DNA from: Roseobacter insulae
GTDB lineage: Bacteria; Pseudomonadota; Alphaproteobacteria; Rhodobacterales; Rhodobacteraceae
Length of the DNA stretch: 64,000 nucleotides
Assembly (NCBI RefSeq): GCF_019375555.1
Contig: NZ_JAHXDN010000002.1
Span: 496,001 to 560,000, forward strand
Direction of reading: 5' to 3'
Of this stretch, positions 1 through 9,725 are shown in pieces. The notes under the pieces were generated by a model. That model was not told where the DNA came from, made no database searches, and was given only the letters and a program-made list of their open reading frames with translations. Position 1 is the first letter of the stretch; every line of letters begins with the position of its first letter. The position numbers were made by a program, and so were the translations under genes.

Positions 1-779
1 TGGTGCTGTTGCGCGCGGGTGTCCCGATGGCGCTGACCTTTGCCGCCGGCGGCTTGTACCTGTCGGATGAAGCGCGGCGTCTGGCGATCCAAGACACCGT
101 GGCCGAGGCGCGCGCCAGTTTTGAAACCCGCCCCGAGTTCATGGTGCAGCTGATGGCCATTGACGGTGTTGCGGGCGACCTGGCCGAGGACATCCGCGAG
201 GTTGTGCCGATTGATTTCCCCACCAGCTCTTTTGACCTCGACCTCAGGGAAATTCGCGCGACGATCGCAGATCTGCCGCCCGTCCAGACGGTCTCGGTGC
301 GCATCCGGCCCGGCGGCATCTTGCAGATCGACGTGACCCCGCGCACGCCTGTCGCCATCTGGCGCGGGCGCGAAGGCCTCGTGCTGGTGGATGTCACCGG
401 CGCGCATGTTGGCACCCTGCACCAGCGCATGGACAGGCCCGACCTTATGGTGATCGCGGGAGAGGGCGCGCAGGCGCATGTCAAGGACGCGCTCGACCTT
501 TATCGTGCGGCCGCTCCCCTGGGGTCGCGGCTGCGCGGGATTGTACGGATGGGCGAGCGGCGCTGGGATGTCGTGCTGGACCGGGAGCAGCGCATCTTGC
601 TGCCGGAAGCCGGCGCGGTGCAGGCGCTGGAACGGGTGATCGCCCTGGATGGTGCGCAGGATATTCTTGCGCGTGATGTGGTGCGGGTCGACCTGCGCCT
701 CGGCGCACGCCCGACGGTGCAGATGAGCGAACAGGCCACAGCATTGTGGTGGGAAATAAAACAAGGGTCGGGGCAGTAA
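1..779 (+). CDS. ftsQ: Cell division protein FtsQ (5' truncated by window edge)
   Basis: FtsQ is a single-pass inner-membrane protein of the divisome that bridges early and late division proteins through its periplasmic POTRA domain. The reading frame is already open at base 1, so the N-terminal cytoplasmic part and start codon lie outside the window. About 258 residues are visible. A hydrophobic stretch at the beginning (the transmembrane segment) is followed by a POTRA-like region around residues 75-125, including FDLDLREIRATIADLPP and VTPRTPVAIWR. Identity is strongly supported by ftsA starting 5 bases downstream and ftsZ after that, the usual alphaproteobacterial order. The gene ends with TAA at 777-779. 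Confidence 0.93.
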   Translation, partial: VLLRAGVPMALTFAAGGLYLSDEARRLAIQDTVAEARASFETRPEFMVQLMAIDGVAGDLAEDIREVVPIDFPTSSFDLDLREIRATIADLPPVQTVSVRIRPGGILQIDVTPRTPVAIWRGREGLVLVDVTGAHVGTLHQRMDRPDLMVIAGEGAQAHVKDALDLYRAAAPLGSRLRGIVRMGERRWDVVLDREQRILLPEAGAVQALERVIALDGAQDILARDVVRVDLRLGARPTVQMSEQATALWWEIKQGSGQ

Positions 780-784
780 CAACG

Positions 785-2116
785 ATGGATTTATACGACA
801 GCCAGCGCCAGATGCGCAACATGCGCAAAGCCGCCATGCACCGCGGTGTGGTGGCCATTCTGGACGTGGGTAGCTCCAAGATCTCCTGCCTTGTTCTGCG
901 GTTCGACGGCACGGGCGATCTTGGCGACGAAGGGGAGATCGGCTCGCTGGCCGGCCAGTCCGGCTTCCGCGTCATCGGGGCGGCGACAACCCGGTCCCGG
1001 GGTGTGCGTTTTGGCGAGATCTGCGCCATGCAGGAAACCGAACGCGCCATTCGCACCGCGCTGCAGGGCGCCCAGAAAATGGCGGGCATCCGCGTCGATC
1101 ACGTGATTGCCTGCTTTGCCGGGGCGGAGCCGCGCTCTTACGGGCTGGACGCGCAGATCGCGCTGGAAGGCGAGGCGGTGGACGAGCAGGATGTCGCCCG
1201 CGTGCTGGCTGCCTGCGACGTGCCGGACTATGGCTCCGGGCGCGAAGTGCTGCACGCGCAACCGGTCAATTTCGCCATCGATCACCGCTCTGGTCTCGGC
1301 GATCCACGTGGGCAGTTGGGCAACTCCCTCTCCGTGGACATGCACATGCTGACGGTCGATGGCTCTGCCGTTCAGCACCTGGCGCATTGCATCAAGCGCT
1401 GCGACCTTGAACTCGCCGGGATTGCGTCCTCGGCCTATACAAGCGGCATCGCGGCGCTGGTGGAGGATGAGCAGGAACTGGGGGCCGCCTGTATCGATCT
1501 GGGCGGCGGCTCTACCGGGGTGTCGATCTTCATCAAGAAACACATGATCTACGCGGATTCGGTGCGGATGGGGGGCGATCATGTCTCCGGCGATATCTCC
1601 ATGGGTCTGCAGGTTCCGATGACCATGGCGGAGCGCATCAAGACCATGCACGGCGGCGTGCATGCAACCGGCATGGATGACCGCGAGATGATCGAGATCG
1701 GCGGCGACACCGGCGATTTCGAGCATGATCGCCGGACGGCCAGCCGGGCGGAGGTCATCGGCATCATGCGTCCAAGGGTCGAGGAAATTCTGGAAGAAGT
1801 GCGTGCCCGGCTGGATGCTGCCGGATTTGATCATCTGCCCAGCCAGCAGATCGTGCTGACGGGCGGTGGCAGCCAGATTCCGGGGATGGACGGTCTGGCC
1901 AGCAAGATACTGGGCCAGCAGGTCCGGCTGGGGCGGCCATTGCGCGTGCACGGGCTGCCGCAGGCGGCGACGGGTCCTGCCTTCGCCTCGGTTGTCGGTC
2001 TGTCGCTGTTTGCGGCCCATCCGCAGGACGAGTGGTGGGATTTCGACATCCCGGCGGAAAGCTACCCCCACCGGTCCCTCAAGCGCGCGGTGCGTTGGTT
2101 TCGCGATAACTGGTAA
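785..2116 (+). CDS. ftsA: Cell division protein FtsA
   Basis: FtsA is an actin-fold ATPase that tethers FtsZ filaments to the inner membrane and recruits later divisome proteins. The 443-residue product shows the phosphate-1 motif (DVGSSK near residue 27), the phosphate-2 motif (DLGGGSTG near 238) and the adenosine motif (LTGGGSQIPG near 357). The C-terminal end (SLKRAVRWFRDNW) is the short amphipathic helix that binds the membrane. An upstream in-frame GTG at 746 exists inside ftsQ. I chose ATG 785 because it falls just after the ftsQ stop and gives the usual family length. It is co-transcribed with ftsQ. Confidence 0.95.
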   Translation: MDLYDSQRQMRNMRKAAMHRGVVAILDVGSSKISCLVLRFDGTGDLGDEGEIGSLAGQSGFRVIGAATTRSRGVRFGEICAMQETERAIRTALQGAQKMAGIRVDHVIACFAGAEPRSYGLDAQIALEGEAVDEQDVARVLAACDVPDYGSGREVLHAQPVNFAIDHRSGLGDPRGQLGNSLSVDMHMLTVDGSAVQHLAHCIKRCDLELAGIASSAYTSGIAALVEDEQELGAACIDLGGGSTGVSIFIKKHMIYADSVRMGGDHVSGDISMGLQVPMTMAERIKTMHGGVHATGMDDREMIEIGGDTGDFEHDRRTASRAEVIGIMRPRVEEILEEVRARLDAAGFDHLPSQQIVLTGGGSQIPGMDGLASKILGQQVRLGRPLRVHGLPQAATGPAFASVVGLSLFAAHPQDEWWDFDIPAESYPHRSLKRAVRWFRDNW

Positions 2117-2478
2117 GCGCGCAATCGAATCACGGTGACGTCGCCGGCGCGCCATGATATGATTTCGACAAGGCCCGTCAGAGGCCCCATGGCGACCGAG
2201 CAGTCGTCCGAACATTGTGAAACCGGGGCTTCGGCCCGAAGCGGGTGCGGCGCATCCGGGCGAATCTGTTGCGCGTGCTCTAGCGTCTGATTTCGTAAAT
2301 TGCGCAACATCTTGCCGATCCTCCCTGCAAGCTGGGGATATGAGGCCGATTGGACCCATATTTTGTGTCGAAATTGCGTTTTTTACGTGACCCTGAGGCT
2401 CTCAAAGGGTAGGGTCAGCCCTGAATAGGCACCAAAAACACCCGTGAATACGGGTCAGCAGCACAGGCGGATTTAACC
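2117..2478 (+). promoter_or_regulatory. ftsA-ftsZ intergenic leader with dyads and GANTC sites
   Basis: This 362-base gap has no convincing gene. It holds two GANTC sites (GAATC at 2127-2131 and 2262-2266), the recognition sequence of the alphaproteobacterial cell-cycle methylase CcrM. It also holds a 7-bp dyad around one central base (2228-2242), an inverted repeat TGACCCT/AGGGTCA (2388-2394 with 2411-2417), and a perfect 6-bp hairpin with loop GAAT (2440-2455). The last hairpin ends 8 bases before the likely ribosome binding site AGGCGGA at about 2464. The size of the gap compared with the tight ftsQ-ftsA spacing suggests ftsZ has its own promoter here. That is inference; no clear -35/-10 pair was seen. 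Confidence 0.5.
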
Positions 2479-4125
2479 ATGACCCTTACTCTCTCGATGC
2501 CCGGACAGGCAGATCTCAGACCTCGTATCACCGTCTTCGGTGTTGGTGGCGCAGGCGGGAATGCGGTCAACAACATGATCGAGAAAGAGCTCGACGGGGT
2601 CGAGTTCGTGGTCGCTAACACCGACGCGCAGGCGCTGCAGCAAGCCAAATCAGACAACCGGGTGCAGTTGGGCATCAAGGTCACCGAAGGCCTGGGTGCC
2701 GGTGCGCGTGCAACCGTCGGTGCTGCGGCGGCGGAAGAGAGCATCGAACAGATCGTCGATCATCTGGCTGGCGCGCATATGTGTTTCATCACCGCCGGTA
2801 TGGGCGGGGGCACCGGCACCGGGGCCGCACCGATCATCGCGCAGGCTGCGCGCGAGCTGGGTGTGCTGACCGTTGGAGTGGTCACCAAGCCCTTCCAGTT
2901 CGAAGGGGCCAAGCGGATGCGTCAGGCCGAGGACGGCGTCGAGGCGCTGCAAAAGGTCGTGGATACGCTGATCATCATTCCCAACCAGAACCTCTTCCGT
3001 CTGGCGAACGAAAAAACCACCTTCACCGAAGCCTTCTCCATGGCGGACGATGTGCTTTATCAGGGGGTGAAGGGCGTGACGGACCTGATGGTCCGTCCGG
3101 GGCTGATCAACCTCGACTTTGCCGATGTCCGCGCTGTGATGGACGAGATGGGCAAGGCGATGATGGGTACGGGCGAATCCGACGGCGAAGATCGTGCCAT
3201 TCAGGCGGCCGAGAAAGCCATCGCCAACCCGCTGCTCGACGAGATCAGCCTGCGTGGTGCCAAGGGCGTGTTGATCAATATCACCGGCGGTCATGACCTG
3301 ACCCTGTTTGAACTGGACGAGGCTGCAAACCGGATCCGCGAAGAAGTGGACCCGGAAGCAAACATCATTGTCGGCTCGACGCTCGATACCGACATGGGTG
3401 GGCTGATGCGGGTCAGCGTTGTTGCCACCGGCATCGACGCCACGGATGTGAACACCGAAATGCCGGTGCCGCGCCGGTCGCTGTCTCAGCCCTTGAAACC
3501 GTCGGTTTCTGTAGAAGAAGACGCGGCCGAGCCAATCGAAGCGCCAGCCGTGGCGACCGTTGCAAACAGCATGCCAGAACCACGCGAAGCGATGGTTGCC
3601 GAAGCAGCCGAGGAACCCTCCCTCTTCGAGACGCTGGACGCGCAACAGGTGGCAGCCGAAGACATGGCCGAGGATATTTTTGCGGAAGAGATGCAGCCAC
3701 AGGCGGACGATGATCTGCCGCCGCCCGCGTACCGCCCGGAAGTCGCCGCCTTTGAGCCTAACCGTGATGTCAAGAACGTGGACGCGGAAAGCTTCGTGGC
3801 GCCGCAGGCCCCGACACCGGGCACGCCGTCGCCGGAAGCAATGGCGCGCCTGCGGGCCGCTGCACAAAAAGCGGCCCCGCAGGATCCGCGCAGACAGCCC
3901 GCAACCGCCGATGATGCATCCGCGGCGGAGCGTCCGCGTTTCGGTATCAACTCACTGATCAACCGGATGACGGGGCATGGCGAAGGTGGCGCACAATCCG
4001 CACCACGTCAGCAGCCGCCCGTACAGCAGCGCGCCGCAGAACCGGCGCCAATGCCGCAGGAACAGGCCGACCCGGATCAGGAACGCATTGAAATCCCCGC
4101 GTTTCTGCGCCGTCAAGCCAACTGA
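2479..4125 (+). CDS. ftsZ: Cell division GTPase FtsZ
   Basis: FtsZ is the tubulin homologue that polymerises into the cytokinetic Z ring. The 548-residue product begins with the nucleotide-binding fold ([17 protein letters not shown] near residue 16) and carries the tubulin signature [10 protein letters not shown] near 110. Residues from about 330 to 530 form a long, Pro/Ala/Glu/Gln-rich linker of low complexity, typical for alphaproteobacterial FtsZ and the reason it exceeds the roughly 380 residues of E. coli FtsZ. The C-terminal peptide [12 protein letters not shown] matches the conserved tail that binds FtsA and other partners. Start ATG 2479 is preceded by AGGCGGA at a good distance. A strong terminator follows. 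Confidence 0.98.
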   Translation: MTLTLSMPGQADLRPRITVFGVGGAGGNAVNNMIEKELDGVEFVVANTDAQALQQAKSDNRVQLGIKVTEGLGAGARATVGAAAAEESIEQIVDHLAGAHMCFITAGMGGGTGTGAAPIIAQAARELGVLTVGVVTKPFQFEGAKRMRQAEDGVEALQKVVDTLIIIPNQNLFRLANEKTTFTEAFSMADDVLYQGVKGVTDLMVRPGLINLDFADVRAVMDEMGKAMMGTGESDGEDRAIQAAEKAIANPLLDEISLRGAKGVLINITGGHDLTLFELDEAANRIREEVDPEANIIVGSTLDTDMGGLMRVSVVATGIDATDVNTEMPVPRRSLSQPLKPSVSVEEDAAEPIEAPAVATVANSMPEPREAMVAEAAEEPSLFETLDAQQVAAEDMAEDIFAEEMQPQADDDLPPPAYRPEVAAFEPNRDVKNVDAESFVAPQAPTPGTPSPEAMARLRAAAQKAAPQDPRRQPATADDASAAERPRFGINSLINRMTGHGEGGAQSAPRQQPPVQQRAAEPAPMPQEQADPDQERIEIPAFLRRQAN

Positions 4126-4145
4126 AGAGATCACGAAATAGCACG

Positions 4146-4178
4146 AAAGGGCTGCGAATTCGCGGCCCTTTTTCTTTT
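4146..4178 (+). terminator. Intrinsic terminator after ftsZ
   Basis: An 11-bp stem (4146-4156 with 4161-4171, one G-T wobble) with loop AATT is followed by a T-rich tract at 4170-4178. It starts 20 bases after the ftsZ stop codon and is the clearest rho-independent terminator in the window. It separates the ftsQAZ unit from lpxC. A weaker GCACAA/TTGTGC hairpin follows at 4199-4216. Confidence 0.9.
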
Positions 4179-4330
4179 AATGTCAGGGGCTTGAATGGGC
4201 ACAAGCGCCTTTGTGCTCAAATGTAACAGATGTGTTTCAGTCCGTTGCAAAGATTGAGTTGAGGCTTCCCGGCTCAGCCCCTAGTTACATCGCAACCGGG
4301 CCAAAGGTCCGAGAATTTTGTGGGGCTATT

Positions 4331-5254
4331 GTGCAGACAACGATCAAATCACCGATCAGCTTTCCCGGCTGTGGTCTTCATACGGGCCGCACGGCGACGG
4401 TTACGATTCGTCCCGCCACTGCCGAGCATGGTATTTGGTTCTCGCGCACTGACGTGGCCGTGGGGGATCGCCTGATCCCTGCGCGCTGGGATGTGGTTCT
4501 GCGCTCTCCGCTGTGCACCAAGATCGAAAATGCTGCTGGCCTTCAGGTGTCCACTGTCGAACACATCATGGCGGCGCTTGCCGGATGTGGCGTGCACAAC
4601 GCGCTGGTGGAGATCGACGGACCGGAAGTGCCCATTCTGGACGGATCAGCCGTGCCTTTCGTGCGCGGCATCATGCAACGGGGCCTGCGCAAGCTGGCGG
4701 CTCCGGTGCGTGCTTTCGAGGTTCTGAAAACCGTTTCCGTGTCAGATGGCATGGCGTCGGCCACCCTGGCGCCCGCCGATACGCTGCGCATCGACTTCGA
4801 AATCGATTTCGCCGATTCCGCGATTGGTCACCAGCAGAAATCGCTGGTCATGAACAATGGCAGCTTTGCCCGCGAGCTTTGCGACAGCCGCACCTTCTGC
4901 CGTCAGGCGGACGTGGACGCAATGCGCGCGAACGGTCTGGCCCTGGGTGGCGAGCCCGGCGAAAACGCGGTGGTTTTTGACGGCGACCGCGTGCTGAGCC
5001 CCGGCGGCCTGCGCCATAGCGACGAGCCTGTGCGGCACAAGATGCTGGATGCGCTCGGTGATCTGGCGCTGGCGGGGGCACCGCTGATCGGCCATTACAC
5101 AGGGGTGCGTGCCGGGCACTCGATGACCAACACGTTGCTGCGCAATCTCTTTGCGACGCCCGGTGCCGTGCGCATGGTCGTCTGCGACGAGAGTATGGCG
5201 GCCCGTCTGCCGGGGTACGGCCTGATCTGGGATGAAATTCCCGCCGTCGCATAA
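4331..5254 (+). CDS. lpxC: UDP-3-O-acyl-N-acetylglucosamine deacetylase LpxC
   Basis: LpxC is the zinc-dependent deacetylase that carries out the committed step of lipid A synthesis in the cytosol. The zinc ligands are visible as His78 in STVEHIMAAL and His236/Asp240 in HKMLDALGD, matching His79, His238 and Asp242 of the E. coli enzyme. An in-frame TTG at 4211 would add 40 unrelated residues. I chose GTG 4331, which gives 307 residues and the family-typical N-terminus MQTTIKSPISF. The gene sits between ftsZ and bamD, as in many alphaproteobacteria, and lies downstream of the ftsZ terminator, so it probably has its own promoter in 4179-4330. Confidence 0.95.
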   Translation: MQTTIKSPISFPGCGLHTGRTATVTIRPATAEHGIWFSRTDVAVGDRLIPARWDVVLRSPLCTKIENAAGLQVSTVEHIMAALAGCGVHNALVEIDGPEVPILDGSAVPFVRGIMQRGLRKLAAPVRAFEVLKTVSVSDGMASATLAPADTLRIDFEIDFADSAIGHQQKSLVMNNGSFARELCDSRTFCRQADVDAMRANGLALGGEPGENAVVFDGDRVLSPGGLRHSDEPVRHKMLDALGDLALAGAPLIGHYTGVRAGHSMTNTLLRNLFATPGAVRMVVCDESMAARLPGYGLIWDEIPAVA

Positions 5255-5426
5255 GCCGATGCTGCGGCCACTTGCGTCTTGCGGCAAAATCACCTTTACG
5301 TGCTTTATGACAACTGCCTTCACAAAGGGTGCAATGAGCGTTTTGCACGGGAAATTTCTGTGCTACGACCTCACAGGGGCCGCGTGGATCAAGGCGGGTA
5401 GTGGTGCAGAATAAAGGTGGCAAAGC

Positions 5427-6296
5427 ATGAGTAGGCTTGGGTCGCACAAGCGGATTATAGCCGCGGTGCTGGTGACGGCGACGCTTGTTGCATGCGGTGA
5501 CAGAGATACCGGACGTCGTACCGGCAGCTTTTTCAATCCCGAAGAGATCCCGCTGGAGACCTATTCGGCTGAGCAGATTTTCGAACGCGGCGAGTTCGAG
5601 CTGACCCGCAGCCGCCCCGAGGATGCCGCCTTCTATTTTTCGGAAATTGAGCGCCTCTATCCCTATTCCGACTGGGCGCGCCGGGCCCTGATCATGCAGG
5701 CGTTTTCCTATCACCGCGATCAGGATTACCCCAACAGCCGTTCCGCCGCCCAGCGGTTCATCGACTTTTACCCCGATGATGACGACGCGGCCTATGCGCA
5801 GTATCTGCTGGCGCTCAGTTACTACGACCAGATTGACGAAGTCGGTCGGGATCAGGGGTTGACGTTCCAGGCACTGCAATCTCTGCGCGACGTGATCGAA
5901 CGTTACCCGGACAGTGAATATGCACGTGCGGCCATTCTCAAATTCGACCTCGCATTCGATCACCTCGCGGGCAAGGAAATGGAGATTGGCCGGTATTACC
6001 TGCGCCGCGACCATTATACGGCAGCCATTAACCGCTTTCGCGTCGTGGTCGAGGATTTCCAGACCACAACCCATACGCCGGAAGCATTGCACCGGCTGGT
6101 CGAAGCGTATCTGTCGCTGGGGCTGACCAACGAGGCGCAAACCGCCGGCGCCATTCTGGGCTACAACTACCAGTCAACGGACTGGTATGAAGACAGCTAC
6201 GCCTTGTTGACGGGGCAGGGGTTGACGCTGGAGGCGGCGGGCGACAGCTGGCTGCGGCAGGTCTATCGCCAGACGATCAAGGGCGAATGGCTCTGA
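5427..6296 (+). CDS. bamD: Outer membrane assembly lipoprotein BamD
   Basis: BamD is the essential lipoprotein of the BAM complex, which folds beta-barrel proteins into the outer membrane. The 289-residue protein has an N-terminal lipoprotein signal ending in the lipobox LVAC, with the acylated Cys at residue 23. Tetratricopeptide-like helical repeats fill the rest, with the recurring pattern of a helix followed by YPYS, YPDD or YPDS (for example near residues 75, 115 and 165). Start ATG 5427 follows an AGGTGG stretch. It lies between lpxC and recN on the same strand, the common alphaproteobacterial order. Confidence 0.93.
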   Translation: MSRLGSHKRIIAAVLVTATLVACGDRDTGRRTGSFFNPEEIPLETYSAEQIFERGEFELTRSRPEDAAFYFSEIERLYPYSDWARRALIMQAFSYHRDQDYPNSRSAAQRFIDFYPDDDDAAYAQYLLALSYYDQIDEVGRDQGLTFQALQSLRDVIERYPDSEYARAAILKFDLAFDHLAGKEMEIGRYYLRRDHYTAAINRFRVVVEDFQTTTHTPEALHRLVEAYLSLGLTNEAQTAGAILGYNYQSTDWYEDSYALLTGQGLTLEAAGDSWLRQVYRQTIKGEWL

Positions 6297-6322
6297 TCCG
6301 GCACATTTGACGGGTAGGGCCA

Positions 6323-7972
6323 ATGCTGCGCGGGCTTGATATCTCGGACATGCTGATCATCGACCGGCTGGAATTGAGCTTTCAGCCGGGTCTGAACGTT
6401 CTGACTGGAGAAACCGGGGCAGGTAAGTCCATCTTGCTGGATTCGCTGGGGTTTGTGCTTGGCTGGCGCGGGCGGGCCGATCTGGTGCGCCAGGGGGCCA
6501 AGCAGGGCGAGGTGTCGGCATGGTTTGATCTTGCCGCCGATCATCCGGCTCATGCGGTACTGCGAGAGGCGGGCCTGCCTCAGGGTGATGAGCTGATCCT
6601 GCGCCGCATAAACACCGCTGACGGGCGCAAGACGGCATGGGTAAACGACCGGCGCTGTTCCGGCGAGGTGTTACGGCAGCTCTCGGATACACTGGTGGAA
6701 CTACACGGGCAACATGACGACCGGGGCCTGCTGAACCCACGGGGTCACCGGATCATTCTGGACGAATTCGCAGGGCTTGACGGGCCCAGATCGAAGTGCA
6801 GGGCGGCCTGGGCCGCAAAGGGCAAGGCTGCAAAGGCTCTGGCCGCCGCAGAGGCCGCGATGGCGGCCATCCGCGACGAAGAGGAGTTCCTGCGGCACGC
6901 GGTTGCCGAACTTGATGCGCTTGCGCCCGATCCGGGGGAAGAGGCAACACTGGATGCGCGCCGCCGCATGATGCAGGGCGCGGAAAAAATTCGCAGCGAT
7001 GTGGTTCGGGCACATGAAATCCTTGGGCAACAGGGTGCCGAAGCCGCACTGGGCGACGCGCTCAGATGGCTGGATGGTGCGGCAGAGAAGGCCGAAGGCG
7101 CCCTTGAAGCGCCCATGGCATCGCTGTCCCGCGCGATGGTCGAACTGGACGAGGCGATGGACGGTATCGTCGGTGCCATCGAAGGGCTGTCTTTCAACCC
7201 GGCGGAACTGGAGGATACGGAAGAAAGACTGTTTGCCATCCGCGCTCTGGCCCGCAAACACGAAGTGCTGGCAGATGACCTGTCTGGCTTTGCCGACACC
7301 TTGCGTGACAAACTCGCAACGCTGGAAGCAGGCGACGCCGACCTGTCGCGCCTGCGCCGGGAGATGGGGGCAGCGGAGACAGCCTATGGCGCGGCCGCCG
7401 ACGCGTTGACGAGGGCCCGGTGCAAAGCGGCCACGGCCCTCGACAAGGCGGTCACGGGTGAATTGGCGCCTCTCAAGATGGAACGCGCTGTTTTCAAGAC
7501 GCAGATCACCCCAGAGACACCGGGACCAGACGGGGTTGACGCGGTTGCATTCACCGTCGCCACCAACCCGGGCGCGCCCTCCGGTCCGCTGAACCGCATT
7601 GCATCCGGGGGTGAGCTCAGCCGGTTTCTGCTGGCGCTCAAGGTGTGTCTGACACGCGGACAATCGGGGTTGACCATGATCTTCGACGAGATCGACAGGG
7701 GCGTGGGTGGCGCAACCGCCGACGCGGTGGGGCGCAGGCTAGCCGCGCTCGCGGCGGGCGGTCAGGTGCTCGTGGTCACCCATTCACCGCAGGTCGCCGC
7801 ACTTGGTGCGCATCACTGGCGGGTGGAAAAACACGTGCGCGCAGGGATGACAACCTCCACCGTTACGGCGTTGCCAGACCCCGACCGGGTGGACGAAATC
7901 GCCCGGATGCTGTCGGGCGATACGATCACCGAAGAAGCACGGGGAGCGGCCCGTGCGCTGTTGGCGGGATAA
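6323..7972 (+). CDS. recN: DNA repair protein RecN
   Basis: RecN is an SMC-like ATPase that acts early in double-strand break repair. The 549-residue product has the Walker A motif GETGAGKS at residues 29-36, long alpha-helical arms rich in Ala, Glu and Arg between about 150 and 400 (coiled coil), the ABC signature region with SGGELSRFLLAL near 430, and Walker B MIFDEID near 452. Its length matches the family. It starts 26 bases after bamD. I looked for an alphaproteobacterial LexA box (GTTC-N7-GTTC) immediately upstream and did not see one, so SOS control, if present, is not local. The usual downstream neighbour ligA is absent; a channel gene follows. Confidence 0.95.
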   Translation: MLRGLDISDMLIIDRLELSFQPGLNVLTGETGAGKSILLDSLGFVLGWRGRADLVRQGAKQGEVSAWFDLAADHPAHAVLREAGLPQGDELILRRINTADGRKTAWVNDRRCSGEVLRQLSDTLVELHGQHDDRGLLNPRGHRIILDEFAGLDGPRSKCRAAWAAKGKAAKALAAAEAAMAAIRDEEEFLRHAVAELDALAPDPGEEATLDARRRMMQGAEKIRSDVVRAHEILGQQGAEAALGDALRWLDGAAEKAEGALEAPMASLSRAMVELDEAMDGIVGAIEGLSFNPAELEDTEERLFAIRALARKHEVLADDLSGFADTLRDKLATLEAGDADLSRLRREMGAAETAYGAAADALTRARCKAATALDKAVTGELAPLKMERAVFKTQITPETPGPDGVDAVAFTVATNPGAPSGPLNRIASGGELSRFLLALKVCLTRGQSGLTMIFDEIDRGVGGATADAVGRRLAALAAGGQVLVVTHSPQVAALGAHHWRVEKHVRAGMTTSTVTALPDPDRVDEIARMLSGDTITEEARGAARALLAG

Positions 7973-8038
7973 ATCCGCCAAAAGGCTTCCCCCTATGGTC
8001 CGCTTGGCCTAGACAGGGATCAGCCAGAGTACGAATTG

Positions 8039-9718
8039 ATGTCCAAGCGATCCCATTTATCCCAGCAACTCGACTATGCGCTGAACACTTGTCGGGATGG
8101 ATTGCGAGTGTTGCGCCACCGCGGCCCCAACCAGATTCAGTTCTGGTTCATCGCTCTGGCCATCGGGATCGCGGCGGGGTTTGCCGCGCTGTTTTTTCGC
8201 AAGGGTGTCAATGCCCTGCAAACCTATTTCTACGGAACAGAAGACGTCCGCCTGCTGCACAGCTTTGCGGAATCGCTACCGTGGTACATGATCCTGATTA
8301 TTCCGATCCTCGGTGGGCTGGCGGTGGGGATCATCCTGAATACCTTTACCCGTGATGGCAGGGCGCGCTCTGTGGCCGATGTGATCCACGGCGCTGCGAT
8401 GCATGATGGCCGGGTGGAAACGCGCGCTGGACTGGCCTCCGCACTGGCCTCGATGATCACGTTGAGCACCGGCGGATCGACCGGCCGGGAGGGCCCCGTT
8501 GTGCACTTGGCCGCAGTGATCTCAACCTGGGTGAACCGTCGTATTCTGGCGGATGGTGTAACCGGGCGCGATCTGTTGGGATGTGCCGTGGCCGCCGCTG
8601 TCTCGGCCAGCTTCAACGCGCCCATTGCCGGGGCGCTTTTCGCGTTGGAGGTGGTGCTGCGGCACTTCGCCGTGCACGCTTTTGCCCCTATCGTCATTGC
8701 CAGCGCGGCGGGCACCGTGATCAACCGGCTGGAGTTTGGCGATGTGACCGAATTCACCCTCGCAACCACGGGGGCCGTGCAATTCTACCAGGAGATGCCT
8801 GCCTATCTGCTCTTGGGCCTGATGTCCGGCCTGGTTGCGGTCGCCCTGATGAAAGCGGTGTTCTGGGCAGATGATTTCGGCACCTTCGTTCAACATAAAA
8901 CCCGCCTGCCGCGATGGCTGCGCCCGGCGGTCGCGGGGGCCATGCTCGGCGGTCTGGCGATTTACTATCCCCATATCATCGGCGTTGGTTATGAAACCAC
9001 ATCGCTGGCCCTGACCGGGCAACTGGGCCTTTGGAATGCCATCGTCTTTGCGGTTCTGAAGACAGCAGCGGTGGCCATCACCATGGCCGGTCGCATGGGC
9101 GGCGGCATCTTCTCTCCATCCCTGATGGTGGGCGCGCTGACGGGGTTAAGCTTCGGGTTGATTGCGACAGGCGTTTTCCCGGATGTCTCCAGCTCGCTCA
9201 CGCTCTATGCGCTGACGGGCATGGGGGCGGTTGCGGCAGCTGTTCTGGGTGCACCGATTTCAACCACGTTGATCGTGTTCGAGCTGACCGGCGACTGGCA
9301 GACCGGGTTGGCGGTGATGGTGGCGGTGTCGATGTCAACGGCCCTCGCGTCGCGGCTGGTGGACCGCAGCTTCTTCCTGACCCAGCTTGAGCGCCGGGAT
9401 ATTCACCTTGCAGCCGGACCACAGGCCTATCTGCTGGCAATGCTGAGGGTCAACGGGGTGATGCGCACGCCCGCCGATCAGGGTGCCGCAGATGAAGACC
9501 GCTGCTGGGAAATGATCGGTGAGGGTGTCTATATCGACGCAAACGCGACCCTGGAGGCGGCAATGCCGATCTTTGAGACCGGTGTCAACTTCATCCCCGT
9601 CGTGACGCTGAGCGCGGATGCCGCGCCGCCTGAGCTGCTGGGCGCGCTGTTCCATGTCGACGCCCTGAAGGTCTACAACCGCGCACTGGCAGCAACCGCC
9701 GCCGAAGAGCATTCCTGA
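8039..9718 (+). CDS. ClC-family chloride channel or Cl-/H+ antiporter
   Basis: This is an integral membrane anion channel or exchanger of the ClC family. The 559-residue protein has about ten hydrophobic segments. The selectivity-filter signatures are present: GSTGREGPVVH, with the gating glutamate at about residue 151, and GGGIFSPSL at about 354-362. The last roughly 110 residues are soluble and sit where other ClC proteins carry CBS domains. I could not recognise a clear CBS pair there. TTG at 8036 and ATG at 8039 are adjacent in frame; ATG is preferred. The gene is convergent with the DUF427 gene, with only 7 bases between the stops. Confidence 0.9.
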   Translation: MSKRSHLSQQLDYALNTCRDGLRVLRHRGPNQIQFWFIALAIGIAAGFAALFFRKGVNALQTYFYGTEDVRLLHSFAESLPWYMILIIPILGGLAVGIILNTFTRDGRARSVADVIHGAAMHDGRVETRAGLASALASMITLSTGGSTGREGPVVHLAAVISTWVNRRILADGVTGRDLLGCAVAAAVSASFNAPIAGALFALEVVLRHFAVHAFAPIVIASAAGTVINRLEFGDVTEFTLATTGAVQFYQEMPAYLLLGLMSGLVAVALMKAVFWADDFGTFVQHKTRLPRWLRPAVAGAMLGGLAIYYPHIIGVGYETTSLALTGQLGLWNAIVFAVLKTAAVAITMAGRMGGGIFSPSLMVGALTGLSFGLIATGVFPDVSSSLTLYALTGMGAVAAAVLGAPISTTLIVFELTGDWQTGLAVMVAVSMSTALASRLVDRSFFLTQLERRDIHLAAGPQAYLLAMLRVNGVMRTPADQGAADEDRCWEMIGEGVYIDANATLEAAMPIFETGVNFIPVVTLSADAAPPELLGALFHVDALKVYNRALAATAAEEHS

Positions 9719-9725
9719 CCGGCGC

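Noticed and set aside
2190-2291. 33-codon Cys-rich frame in the ftsZ leader
   Set aside because: No ribosome binding site, no known relative, and it overlaps the dyads and a GANTC site; more likely regulatory DNA.
6297-6322. Search for a LexA box upstream of recN
   Set aside because: No GTTC-N7-GTTC pattern is present in the short bamD-recN gap.
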